Below are positions 26,404 through 34,681 of a stretch of 64,000 nucleotides of DNA, piece by piece (within the stretch, counting starts at the first letter, position 1; every line of letters begins with the position of its first letter). The stretch is taken from positions 156,327-220,326 of the forward strand of contig NZ_KB898362.1 in assembly GCF_000377565.1 (NCBI RefSeq), written 5' to 3'. The stretch comes from Rhizobium sp. 2MFCol3.1 (GTDB lineage: Bacteria > Pseudomonadota > Alphaproteobacteria > Rhizobiales > Rhizobiaceae). The translations under genes and the position numbers were made by a program. The notes under the pieces were generated by a model. It searched no databases, was not told where the DNA came from, and saw only the letters and a program-made list of their open reading frames with translations.

Positions 26404-26883
26404 ATGGCAGACAACAACACCCCTGACGGGGCATGGAATTATTGCAGCAACAGCGCGCTCAAGCGCGCCTCACGGCAATTGGGCCAGCTTTATGAAGACG
26501 TGCTGGCGCCGAGCGGCTTGAAGATCACGCAGTACACGCTGCTGACGCAGATCAAGCTTGGCCGCGAAACGCCGCTGAAGCTGCTGGCCGAGGCGATGGT
26601 GATGGATCTCTCGGCGCTTGGCCACACGCTGAAGCCGCTGCAGCGCGACGGTCTCGTCGAACTCGTGGCCGACGAGCACGACCGGCGCGTCAAGCGCGTG
26701 CGGCTGACCGAGAAGGGCAATCAGTTGTGGAGCGACACGAACGGCCTGTGGCGCGAGGCACAGGCGCGCTTCGACGCAGCATTCGGCAAGGATGCCTCCG
26801 AAAATCTGCGGCGGACCATGGACCTCATCGCATCACCCGGCTTTGCCGCGGCATTTTCCGGCGCCCGAGAGGATCAGGACTGA
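26404..26883 (+). CDS. MarR family transcriptional regulator
   Basis: A 159-aa winged-helix regulator. The recognition region LLAEAMVMDLSALGHTLKPLQRDGLVELVADEHDRRVKRV-type pattern with DRR in the wing is typical. The ATG at 26404 with GGAG 8 bases upstream is preferred over the in-frame start at 26356. It likely controls the divergent SDR gene and itself. Confidence 0.9.
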   Translation: MADNNTPDGAWNYCSNSALKRASRQLGQLYEDVLAPSGLKITQYTLLTQIKLGRETPLKLLAEAMVMDLSALGHTLKPLQRDGLVELVADEHDRRVKRVRLTEKGNQLWSDTNGLWREAQARFDAAFGKDASENLRRTMDLIASPGFAAAFSGAREDQD

Positions 26884-26922
26884 ACGGCGCAACAAGGATG
26901 TCCCTGCACGGGGACAATGCCA

Positions 26923-27267
26923 TCAGAGCCTGATGACATAGTCCTTGCGAGTCGTTTCAATGACTTCCCAGGTTCCCTTGAAGCCAGGTCTCAGGATCAT
27001 CCGGTCGCCGGCGCGCAAGTGGACGGGCTGGCCACCGTCCTCGGTGACGATCGAGTGGCCAGAGAGAATGTTGAAATACTCCCACTCGTCATAGACGATG
27101 CGCCACTTGCCCGGCGTCGCCTCCCAGATGCCCGCATAGAGGCCACCATCGGCCTCCTCCAGGTTCCACGTCCGAAACTGCGGATCGCCCGCGATCAACC
27201 GATCCTCCGCCGGGGCGCCGACTTCAGGTTCGACGCCCGAGATATCGAGCTTGAGCTGCTTTGCCAT
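26923..27267 (-). CDS. Cupin domain protein
   Basis: A 114-aa single-domain cupin of the DUF861/EutQ-like type. The segment YDEWEYFNILSGHSIVTEDGG followed by LRAGDRMILRPGFKGTWEV is the beta-barrel core. The usual metal His/Glu set is reduced. It starts 6 bases after the metY-type gene and is probably co-transcribed. Substrate unknown. Confidence 0.85.
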   Translation of the reverse strand: MAKQLKLDISGVEPEVGAPAEDRLIAGDPQFRTWNLEEADGGLYAGIWEATPGKWRIVYDEWEYFNILSGHSIVTEDGGQPVHLRAGDRMILRPGFKGTWEVIETTRKDYVIRL

Positions 27268-27273
27268 TGCGCC

Positions 27274-28557
27274 TCACACCTTCGCCAGCGACTGTTCGAG
27301 ATCGGCGATGATGTCCTTGACGTCCTCGATGCCAATAGACAGGCGCACGACATCCGGGCCGGCGCCGGCGGCGGTCTTTTGCTCGTCGGTCAGCTGGCGG
27401 TGGGTCGTCGAGGCCGGGTGGATGACCAGCGAGCGAGTGTCGCCGATGTTGGCGAGGTGGGAGAAGAGCTGAAGGCCCTCGACCAGCGACTTGCCGGCCT
27501 CGTAGCCGCCCTTGACGCCGAAGGTGAAGACGGAGCCCGCCCCTTTTGGCGAATAGCGCTGCTGCAACGCATGGTTCGGATCGTCCTCCAGGCCGGCGTA
27601 ATTGACCCAGGCGATCTTGCTGTGCGCCTTCAGCCATTTGGCGACCGTCGCGGCGTTTTCGCTGTGGCGCTGCATGCGCAGCGGCAGCGTTTCGATGCCT
27701 GTGAGGATCAGGAAAGCGTTGAAGGGCGAGATGGCCGGACCGAGGTCGCGCAAGCCGAGCACGCGGCAAGCGATGGCGAAGGCGAAGTTGCCGAAGGTCG
27801 AATGCAGGACGACGCTGTTATATTCCGGCCGCGGGCTCGATAGCATCGGATAGTTGCCGGATTTCGACCAGTCGAAGGTGCCGCCGTCGACGATGATACC
27901 GCCCATGGAATTGCCGTGGCCGCCGAGGAACTTTGTTAGCGAGTGCACGACGATATCAGCGCCGTGTTCAACCGGGCGGATGAGATAGGGGCTGGCCATC
28001 GTGTTGTCGACGATCAGCGGCAGGCCGTGCTTGTGGGCGACATCGGCGATTGCCGCGATATCGACAAAAGTGCCGCCGGGATTGGCGAGGCTTTCGATGA
28101 AGATCGCCCGGGTGTTTTCGTCGATCTGGCTTTCGAAGCTCGCCGGATCGGCGGAATCACCCCAGCGCACCTGCCAGCCGAAATTATCGAAGGCGTGGCC
28201 GAACTGGTTGATGGAGCCGCCATAGAGGCGCTTGGCTGCGACGAAGTTTTCGCCTGGGCGCAGCAGCGTGTGGAAGACGATCATCTGCGCGGCATGACCA
28301 GAGGCGACGGCGAGCGCTGCCGTGCCGCCCTCAAGCGCTGCGACACGCTCTTCGAGCACAGCCTGGGTGGGGTTCATGATGCGGGTGTAGATATTGCCGA
28401 ATTCCTGCAGGCCGAAGAGTGCGGCGGCGTGATCGGCATCGTTGAAGACGTAAGCCGTCGTCTGGTAGATCGGCGTGGCGCGGGCGCCGGTCGCCGGATC
28501 GGGCTTTGCGCCCGCATGCACGGCCAACGTATTGAAACCCGGATCATTCGCGGTCAT
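27274..28557 (-). CDS. metY: O-acetylhomoserine aminocarboxypropyltransferase / sulfhydrylase
   Basis: A 427-aa PLP enzyme of the Cys/Met metabolism family that makes homocysteine (or methionine) from O-acetylhomoserine and a thiol. The substrate-binding start FNTLAVHAG and the PLP lysine in HSLTKFLGGHGNSMGG are clear. ATG at 28557 follows GGGAGGACTTC; an upstream in-frame start (28614) is not supported. It lies between a CoA-binding protein gene and a cupin gene on one strand. Confidence 0.94.
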   Translation of the reverse strand: MTANDPGFNTLAVHAGAKPDPATGARATPIYQTTAYVFNDADHAAALFGLQEFGNIYTRIMNPTQAVLEERVAALEGGTAALAVASGHAAQMIVFHTLLRPGENFVAAKRLYGGSINQFGHAFDNFGWQVRWGDSADPASFESQIDENTRAIFIESLANPGGTFVDIAAIADVAHKHGLPLIVDNTMASPYLIRPVEHGADIVVHSLTKFLGGHGNSMGGIIVDGGTFDWSKSGNYPMLSSPRPEYNSVVLHSTFGNFAFAIACRVLGLRDLGPAISPFNAFLILTGIETLPLRMQRHSENAATVAKWLKAHSKIAWVNYAGLEDDPNHALQQRYSPKGAGSVFTFGVKGGYEAGKSLVEGLQLFSHLANIGDTRSLVIHPASTTHRQLTDEQKTAAGAGPDVVRLSIGIEDVKDIIADLEQSLAKV

Positions 28558-28669
28558 GAAGTCCTCCCGTTCTGATTTGACATTATGGCGGCGAGCATAG
28601 CGGACGATCGGCAAAAGTTAATCGCCATCCGTTTCAACCGAGGCGCGTTTGGCGAAAAATTTGCCCTTC

Positions 28670-29098
28670 TCAGCCGATGAGGCGTGGGTACTCGATTGCC
28701 GGGCAGCGGTCCATGACAACCTTGATGCCGGCGGCCTCGGCTTTGGCGGCAGCGGCATCGTCGCGCACGCCGAGCTGCGCCCAGATCACTTTCGGCCGCG
28801 GGTTCATCGCTAACGCCTCGTCCACCACCTCCGACAGATAGTTTGAGGCGCGGAAGACATCGATCATGTCGACCGGCACGGGCACGTCAGCGAGGTGGCC
28901 GAAGACCTCCTGCCCCTGGATGCGCTTGCCGACCTGCCCGGGATTGACGGGCATGACCTCGTAGCCGCGCGACAGAAGATAGCCCATGACGCCATTGCTC
29001 GGCCTTGCGGGATTGGGCGACGCGCCGGTGAGCGCGATCGTCTTCACCGACCGGAGGATATCGAGGATGTATTCGTCGCTATAGTGATCGTGATCCAT
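28670..29098 (-). CDS. CoA-binding domain protein
   Basis: A 142-aa Rossmann-fold protein of the YccU type. The N-terminal VKTIALTGASPNPARPSNGVMGYLLSRG and later VIWAQLGVRDDAAAAKAEAAGI with VMDRCPAIE are the family landmarks. The ATG at 29098 is preferred (AAGG upstream). It is 112 bases upstream of the metY-type gene. Biochemical role uncertain. Confidence 0.88.
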   Translation of the reverse strand: MDHDHYSDEYILDILRSVKTIALTGASPNPARPSNGVMGYLLSRGYEVMPVNPGQVGKRIQGQEVFGHLADVPVPVDMIDVFRASNYLSEVVDEALAMNPRPKVIWAQLGVRDDAAAAKAEAAGIKVVMDRCPAIEYPRLIG

Positions 29099-29118
29099 CT
29101 TGCCTTGTCTCCAACTCA

Positions 29119-29150
29119 ATGACAGCGCTAAAGCGCTTCCTATATATAAT
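29119..29150 (+). promoter_or_regulatory. Candidate promoter of small exported gene
   Basis: ATGACA (29119-29124) and TATATA (29141-29146) are 16 bases apart, with a further TATAAT at 29145. A palindrome AGCGCTAAAGCGCT lies in the spacer. Confidence 0.28.
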
Positions 29151-29182
29151 AGGTACGCCGGATGCCTAAGGAGGAGATTGCC

Positions 29183-29512
29183 GTGAGAAAAGTGCTTGTG
29201 TTCACCGCCGCGCTGCTCGCAGCAACCCCGGCGCTCGCGATATCGCGCTATAACTCACAGACGATCAGCTGCGACCGGGCGCGCGCCGCGATCCATAACG
29301 AGGGAGCCGTCATCTTGCGCTACCCCTCCACCCGCGTTCGCGGCATGACGCTCTACGACCGCTATGTGCGCAACAGCCGGATGTGCGACGCCAACGAATA
29401 TGCCGAATGGACCACTGTTCCGACCAAGGACAACCCGAAATGCAGGGTCCTGAACTGTCAGAATATCGACAACCTGGACGGGATGCTGTTCATTCCGGAC
29501 TATTCGCTCTGA
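29183..29512 (+). CDS. Small exported Cys-containing protein
   Basis: A 109-aa protein with a clear signal peptide ending near ATPALA. The mature part has four cysteines (ISCDRA, RMCDAN, KCRVLNCQN), suited to two disulfides in the periplasm. The start is GTG at 29183 with AAGGAGGAG upstream; the ATG at 29162 lies before this SD and is unlikely. I do not recognise a named family. Confidence 0.75.
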   Translation: MRKVLVFTAALLAATPALAISRYNSQTISCDRARAAIHNEGAVILRYPSTRVRGMTLYDRYVRNSRMCDANEYAEWTTVPTKDNPKCRVLNCQNIDNLDGMLFIPDYSL

Positions 29513-29914
29513 GACACGAAATTCCGGTCGAGCGGCTGCCCATCAGACGGGCATAAAACCCACCAATTTTGACAGGCCGGACTCGCCTCCGCGTGGTCTT
29601 TTGTGATCTATTTGCATCACCCATCCGGGTTAATGCACTCACCTCAGCCAATGTTCACTGTATATACTGTTTATGTCCTCATTTGTTCACGGCCATTTTA
29701 GAAACACCTCATAGTTGAATGAGGGAAAAATGTTTGAAACTTCTGGCGTACGTATCGCAACGGCCGCTTGACGATATGATCGTCCGAAGGTTGCATAATC
29801 GATTAAGCAGAGAGGGAACTGCATAGCTTCATCTCAATGGCCGCTGTTGCATTTTCCTGATGACGGCGTAACAAGCTTTGTCCCGTCTTTTCGCCACACC
29901 ATCAGGTAGTTCTT
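29513..29914. other. Intergenic region
   Basis: A 402-base gap with no firm gene. A 14-codon frame (29730-29771, MFETSGVRIATAA) has GAGGGA upstream and could be a leader peptide, but there is no other support. Confidence 0.45.
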
Positions 29915-30751
29915 TTGTCCCTCACCGTCATCCTGTTGGTCCTGTTCGGCGCGCTTCTTCACGCGACCTGGAACGCCTTGATCAAGGCCGGGACGGACAA
30001 ATCGCTGGACGCGAGCCTGATCTCGGCGGGCGGCGCAATCGCGGCCCTGCCTTTCCTGCCCTTCCTGCCCTTTCCCGCTATCGAGGCCCTGCCCTATATC
30101 GGCGCTTCGGCGATTTTGCAGTTCGCCTATTTCCAGCTGGTCGCAGGCGCCTATCGAGCCGGCGACATCGGCCTCGTCTATCCGCTGATGCGTGGCTGCG
30201 CGCCGCTCTTGGTGGCGGCGACGAGCGGCTTTGTTCTTGGCGAGAGCCTGTCGGGCGGCGCGCTGATCGGCACGATCACCATCTGCGCCGGCATTTTGAC
30301 GCTCGCCTTCGAGGCCAAGCGCGGCAGCGGCAACGCCATTCGTCTGGCGCTCGCCAATGCCGTGGTCATCGCCACCTACACTTATGTCGACGGCATCGGC
30401 GCGCGGATATCGGGCAATGCGATCTCCTATACGCTGTGGATGTCGCTGTTGCCGCCGGTGCTGCTGCTCAGCTGGGCGATCTCGCGGCGCGGCGCCTATG
30501 CGGTTGCGATGCACGTGAAGGTGAACTGGTGGCGTGGCCTGATCGGCGGCACCGGATCGATCGCATCCTATGGGCTGGCGCTCTGGGCCATGACCAAGGC
30601 GCCTGTCGCCACCGTCGCAGCGCTGCGCGAAACGTCGATCCTCTTCGCGCTCATCATCTCCGTCGTATTCCTGAAGGAGAAAGCCAGCCCCTGGCGCTAT
30701 CTCGCCGGCGCGATCATCGCGCTCGGCGGGCTATTGCTGAAGCTGGCGTAG
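29915..30751 (+). CDS. DMT (EamA) family transporter
   Basis: A 278-aa membrane protein with about 10 helices in two repeats. The start is likely TTG at 29915 (MSLTVILLVLFGALLHATWNALIK), with AGG 8 bases upstream; no ATG occurs until far inside the first repeat. Substrate unknown. Confidence 0.85.
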   Translation: MSLTVILLVLFGALLHATWNALIKAGTDKSLDASLISAGGAIAALPFLPFLPFPAIEALPYIGASAILQFAYFQLVAGAYRAGDIGLVYPLMRGCAPLLVAATSGFVLGESLSGGALIGTITICAGILTLAFEAKRGSGNAIRLALANAVVIATYTYVDGIGARISGNAISYTLWMSLLPPVLLLSWAISRRGAYAVAMHVKVNWWRGLIGGTGSIASYGLALWAMTKAPVATVAALRETSILFALIISVVFLKEKASPWRYLAGAIIALGGLLLKLA

Positions 30752-30757
30752 CAGGCA

Positions 30758-30991
30758 TCATCTGAAACCAAACTCTTTGCCGAGCAGATCGAACAGTTGC
30801 TTCGCAGCACTCTCGTCGAGTTGGATGGTCTGGCTTAACTTTCCAGGCTTTTGGCGACTGTCTCTGCCATAAGTTGATATTTGCATAAGACGTCGGCCAT
30901 CATACTCGTGCACGAATATCTTGGCGTCGATGGGATCGTGCAGCTGAAACCGCTGCATTGAAGCTAACTCAAACTGCGTAATTCTTGCCAT
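30758..30991 (-). CDS. Small protein of unknown function, coupled to crotonase-family gene
   Basis: A 77-aa frame starting 4 bases after the stop of the upstream enoyl-CoA hydratase-like gene, with AGGGA before the ATG. It is soluble and charged, with a central strand-rich part (AKIFVHEYDGRRLMQISTY) and a C-terminal helix. No family recognised. The close spacing is the main reason to believe it. Confidence 0.65.
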   Translation of the reverse strand: MARITQFELASMQRFQLHDPIDAKIFVHEYDGRRLMQISTYGRDSRQKPGKLSQTIQLDESAAKQLFDLLGKEFGFR

Positions 30992-30995
30992 TTTC

Positions 30996-31826
30996 TCAGT
31001 CCCTCGACCAATCCGGCATCCTGTTCTCCAGGAATGCCCCGATCCCCTCTTCCGCATCCTCCGTCATCATGCTGTCCACCATGACTTCGGCGGCATAGCC
31101 GTAAGCTTCCTCGATCGGCATTTCGACCTGTCGATAGAAGGCTTCCTTACCGATCTGGAGCGCCATAGGCGATTTGCTTGCAATCACCGACGCGTATTTG
31201 GTGACGACCTGCTGCAGGTATTGTTTCGGCACGATGCGGTTGACCAGGCCGAAATCCTTGGCTGTTGAAGCGTCGATCGTTTCGCCGGTCAAAAGCATCT
31301 CCATCGCCTGCTTGCGATGGGCGGAGCGCGTCAGCACCACCATCGGCGTCGCGCAGAAAAGCCCGATGTTGACGCCCGGCGTGCAGAAGGTCGCCGTGTC
31401 GGTGCAGATTGCGAGATCGCAGGAAGCGACTAGTTGGCATCCGGCGGCGGTCGCAAGTCCGTCGATCTCGGCGATGACGGGCTTCGGCAGCTTGGTGATC
31501 TCCAGCATCAAATCGACCGCAAGAGCGAAGGTCTCCTCGAAGAACGCCTCGCCGTCATCGGCATCGGCGCGATGCTCGGCTAGTTCCTTGAGATCATGGC
31601 CGGCCGAGAAAACATCGCCCGTCGATGCGATGATCACTACGCGCACGTCGTCGTCCTCGGCCGCATTCTGCAACTCGCCCATCAGCGTCTCCATCATGGC
31701 GAGCGACAGGTGATTGGCGGGAGGATTGTTCAGGGTCAGCCGCAGCACGCCATCGGAAAGCTGGCGCAGCACGAGCGAACCGCTGGCTTTGCCGGCATCG
31801 GTGCGGAACGATAGAACTTCGGCCAT
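30996..31826 (-). CDS. Enoyl-CoA hydratase/isomerase family protein (ECHDC3-like)
   Basis: A 276-aa crotonase-fold protein. The oxyanion segment GDVFSAGHDLKELAEHR and DGLATAAGCQLVASCDLA, TPGVNIGLFCATP match the ECHDC3 group. The two glutamates that perform hydratase catalysis in classical crotonase (GGCEL and PEI contexts) are Gln and Gly here, so a simple hydratase activity is doubtful. ATG at 31826 follows GGGAG. It is divergent from rplM. Confidence 0.88.
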   Translation of the reverse strand: MAEVLSFRTDAGKASGSLVLRQLSDGVLRLTLNNPPANHLSLAMMETLMGELQNAAEDDDVRVVIIASTGDVFSAGHDLKELAEHRADADDGEAFFEETFALAVDLMLEITKLPKPVIAEIDGLATAAGCQLVASCDLAICTDTATFCTPGVNIGLFCATPMVVLTRSAHRKQAMEMLLTGETIDASTAKDFGLVNRIVPKQYLQQVVTKYASVIASKSPMALQIGKEAFYRQVEMPIEEAYGYAAEVMVDSMMTEDAEEGIGAFLENRMPDWSRD

Positions 31827-32166
31827 GATGAAACTCCCTGCATGTCGATTTCGTGCTATCAGTCCTGCCACAAAAGGCCAGTCATTTCGAGGACAAGCGA
31901 TGCCGTTGGCGCCAAAGCGTTGACATCGAAGCGTTGAAAATTGAGGTATCAAAATACCACACACTTAACGCATTGATTTCATTTATTTGTTTTTGCGGCC
32001 GTAGCCTGCGGCAATATTGACGCTATCGGCCGCAACCTCTATACACACCGCCAGAACGCAGCCTTTCCCGGCTGCTTTCTTTTTGGTGCGCCCCAGGGCT
32101 CCCAAATCAAGCAACAAGAAACGCCCTTTCGCCTTCGGGCCAAGGGATCAAAAGAGAGTAACTACT
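31827..32166. other. Divergent region and rplM leader
   Basis: A 340-base gap between divergent genes. A TTGACA hexamer (31920-31925) could belong to an rplM promoter though I see no good -10. Downstream lies a terminator-like hairpin (32058-32084) within the likely rplM leader. Confidence 0.45.
32058..32084 (+). terminator. Terminator-like hairpin in rplM leader (possible attenuator)
   Basis: GCAGCC (32058-32063), loop TTTCCC, GGCTGC (32070-32075), then TTTCTTTTT. It lies about 80 bases before rplM, so it would reduce readthrough into rplM-rpsI unless an alternative fold forms. Confidence 0.45.
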
Positions 32167-32631
32167 ATGGCAACCTTCTCCCAGAAGCCTGCAGAGGTAG
32201 AGAAGAAGTGGGTCATCATCGACGCCGAAGGGCTTGTCGTTGGTCGTCTCGCTTCTGTTATCGCCATGCGTCTGCGCGGCAAGCACAAGGCTACTTTCAC
32301 TCCTCACGTTGACGACGGCGACAATGTCATCGTCATCAATGCCGACAAGGTCGTATTCACCGGCAAGAAGTATTCCGACAAGGTTTACTACTGGCACACG
32401 GGTTTCGCCGGCGGCATCAAGGAGCGTACCGCTCGCCAGATCATGGAAGGCCGCTTCCCGGAGCGCGTTCTTGAAAAGGCAGTCGAGCGCATGGTTCCGC
32501 GTGGCCCGCTCGGTCGTCGCCAGATGAAGAACCTGCGCGTTTACGCTGGTTCCAACCATCCTCATGAAGCTCAGCAGCCTGTCGCTCTCGACGTCGCCTC
32601 GCTGAACAAGAAGAACGTAAGGAGCGCCTAA
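32167..32631 (+). CDS. rplM: 50S ribosomal protein L13
   Basis: A 154-aa large-subunit protein. The start VEKKWVIIDAEGLVVGRLAS and the later ERMVPRGPLGRRQMKNLRVYAG are diagnostic. The ATG at 32167 follows AGAGAGTAAC. It is two bases upstream of rpsI. Confidence 0.98.
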   Translation: MATFSQKPAEVEKKWVIIDAEGLVVGRLASVIAMRLRGKHKATFTPHVDDGDNVIVINADKVVFTGKKYSDKVYYWHTGFAGGIKERTARQIMEGRFPERVLEKAVERMVPRGPLGRRQMKNLRVYAGSNHPHEAQQPVALDVASLNKKNVRSA

Positions 32632-32633
32632 GA

Positions 32634-33101
32634 ATGGCTGACCTCTCCTCCCTGAAGGATCTCGGCACGACTACCGAAGCTTCGGCTCCGGCACACGTCC
32701 GTAAGGTCGATTCGCTTGGCCGCTCCTACGCGACCGGCAAGCGCAAGAACGCTGTTGCTCGTGTATGGGTCAAGCCGGGCTCCGGCAAGATCGTCATCAA
32801 CGGCAAGGAATTCACGGAATACTTCGCACGTCCGGTTCTGCAGATGATTCTGCGTCAGCCGATCGTCGCTGCTGCCCGTGACGGCCAGTTCGACATCATC
32901 GCAACGGTTGCAGGCGGCGGTCTTTCCGGCCAGGCCGGTGCCGTTCGTCACGGCGTCTCCAAGGCACTCACCTACTTCGAACCGGGTCTGCGCTCGGTCC
33001 TGAAGAAGGGTGGCTTCCTGACCCGCGACAGCCGCGTCGTCGAGCGTAAGAAGTACGGTAAGGCCAAGGCCCGCCGTTCGTTCCAGTTCTCCAAGCGTTA
33101 A
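32634..33101 (+). CDS. rpsI: 30S ribosomal protein S9
   Basis: A 155-aa small-subunit protein, with YATGKRKNAVARVWVKPGSGKI and the C-terminal RKKYGKAKARRSFQFSKR tail that reaches the ribosomal P site. It is the second gene of the rplM-rpsI pair. Confidence 0.98.
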   Translation: MADLSSLKDLGTTTEASAPAHVRKVDSLGRSYATGKRKNAVARVWVKPGSGKIVINGKEFTEYFARPVLQMILRQPIVAAARDGQFDIIATVAGGGLSGQAGAVRHGVSKALTYFEPGLRSVLKKGGFLTRDSRVVERKKYGKAKARRSFQFSKR

Positions 33102-33127
33102 TCGCTTCGGACTTCGGAATGTGGAAA

Positions 33128-33155
33128 GGTCGGGTGCAAACCCGGCCTTTTTTTT
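33128..33155 (+). terminator. Terminator of rplM-rpsI
   Basis: GGTCGGGT-GCAA-ACCCGGCC followed by eight Ts, 26 bases after the rpsI stop. Confidence 0.93.
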
Positions 33156-33171
33156 CGTTTTGGCATGCGCT

Positions 33172-33199
33172 TTGACAATCCGGTGCCGTGAATTATGAT
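33172..33199 (+). promoter_or_regulatory. Candidate promoter for monooxygenase-agmatinase pair
   Basis: TTGACA (33172-33177), 16-base spacer, TATGAT (33194-33199): a near-consensus sigma-70 promoter right after the rpsI terminator. Confidence 0.5.
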
Positions 33200-33288
33200 T
33201 CATGCATGATGGATATCGCCGCAGGCGAAAGAGATCTGAACATGCCTCTCGATATTTCTGTCGTTTCCAACAAACACCCAGTTTGACG

Positions 33289-33669
33289 ATGTCGGATCAT
33301 AAGCCCTCGCCCTTCGCCAAAACGCCACAGCCACCCTACTACGTGGTGACCTTCTCCTCGCAGCGGACCGAAGGGCAAAACGAAGCCTATTGGGAAACGG
33401 GTGACGCCATGGTGGAGCTCGCGAAGCAACAACCAGGCTATCTGGGTTTCGAAAGCGTGCGCGCTGCAAACGGCTTCGGCATTACCAATTCCTACTGGAA
33501 GGACGAAGCAAGCATCCTGGCGTGGAAGGCGCAGATCGACCACATGGAAGCGCAGCGACGTGGCCGTGTTGACTGGTATTCACACTATGAAATCCGCGTC
33601 GGCCTGGTGCAGCGCGCCTATGGATTTAGCGCAGTCGAGCCTGATGGAGAAAAAGACCTTGGCGAATAA
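33289..33669 (+). CDS. Antibiotic biosynthesis monooxygenase (ABM) fold protein
   Basis: A 126-aa protein with the dimeric alpha/beta-barrel ABM pattern: YYVVTFSSQRT, QPGYLGFESVR, GFGITNSYWKDEASILAWK. The name reflects the fold; the substrate is unknown. ATG at 33289 was chosen because the upstream extension has no SD or conservation. Its last 26 bases overlap the agmatinase gene. Confidence 0.85.
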   Translation: MSDHKPSPFAKTPQPPYYVVTFSSQRTEGQNEAYWETGDAMVELAKQQPGYLGFESVRAANGFGITNSYWKDEASILAWKAQIDHMEAQRRGRVDWYSHYEIRVGLVQRAYGFSAVEPDGEKDLGE

Positions 33670-34618
33670 GACAATCGATCACGCTTTCACGGCAACGAGC
33701 CTCACCTCGGCGGCAACGGACCCGACGTTCGCCGGTGCGCTGTCCTTCATGCGCCGGCGTTTCACCAAGGATCTGACCGGCGCCGACGTGGTGGTCTGGG
33801 GTGTCCCGTTCGATGCCGCGACCTCCAACCGGCCGGGTACGCGTTTCGGGCCGCAGGCGATCCGGCGGGCTTCGGCGATTTTCGACAACGATCCGCAATA
33901 TCCCTTCAACCGCGACCTCTTCGCTGAGATGGCCGTGATCGACTATGGCGATTGCCTGCTCGATTACGGCAACCACCAGGAGACGCCAGCGGCAATCGAG
34001 CGGCAGGCGAAGACGATCGTCGATGCTGGCGCCTTCATGCTGACGCTCGGCGGCGACCATTACGTGACATGGCCGATCCTCAAGGCGCATGCGGCCAAGC
34101 ATGGCCCGCTGGCGCTGGTGCAGTTCGACGCGCATCAGGATACGTGGTTCGACGACAGCAAGCGGATCGACCACGGTTCCTTCGTGGCGCGCGCGGTTCG
34201 CGATGGGATTATCGATCCCGATCGTTCAATCCAGATCGGCATCCGCACGCATGCGCCCGACGATTTCGGCATCAACATTCTCTACGGCCATCAGGTCGAG
34301 GAGATGAGCGCTGCCGAGATCGCCTCGACGATCATCTCTCACACCAAAGGTACGCCCAGCTATCTGACCTTCGATATCGACTGTCTGGATCCGGCTTATG
34401 CGCCTGGCACCGGCACGCCGGTTTCGGGCGGCCCGTCCAGCGCCAAGATCCTCTCGGTGCTGCAGCGGCTGCACCAGCTCGATATACGCGGCGCCGACGT
34501 GGTCGAGGTGTCTCCCGCCTACGACCATGCCGACATCACCGCCATTGCGGGGGCGACGGTCGCAATGTATATGCTGGGGCTGCATGCCGAACGACGCGCG
34601 ACAGCGTCACACGGCTGA
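33644..34618 (+). CDS. speB: Agmatinase (ureohydrolase family)
   Basis: A 324-aa manganese enzyme that would convert agmatine to putrescine and urea. The metal motifs are GGDHYVTW, FDAHQD and FDIDCLDPAYAPGTGTP. The start overlaps the previous gene by 26 bases and has only a weak SD, suggesting coupling. Other ureohydrolases, such as guanidinobutyrase or a guanidine hydrolase, are possible. Confidence 0.9.
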   Translation: MEKKTLANKTIDHAFTATSLTSAATDPTFAGALSFMRRRFTKDLTGADVVVWGVPFDAATSNRPGTRFGPQAIRRASAIFDNDPQYPFNRDLFAEMAVIDYGDCLLDYGNHQETPAAIERQAKTIVDAGAFMLTLGGDHYVTWPILKAHAAKHGPLALVQFDAHQDTWFDDSKRIDHGSFVARAVRDGIIDPDRSIQIGIRTHAPDDFGINILYGHQVEEMSAAEIASTIISHTKGTPSYLTFDIDCLDPAYAPGTGTPVSGGPSSAKILSVLQRLHQLDIRGADVVEVSPAYDHADITAIAGATVAMYMLGLHAERRATASHG

Positions 34619-34681
34619 CTCATCCATCTTCCAAAATGATTCCGGACTTCTTTCTAACCTATTGAAAGTGTGAGCAAGACA

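Noticed and set aside
29835..30514. Minus-strand 226-codon frame opposite the DMT permease
   Set aside because: Antisense to a good membrane protein and rich in Gln/Arg/Asp as expected for a shadow.
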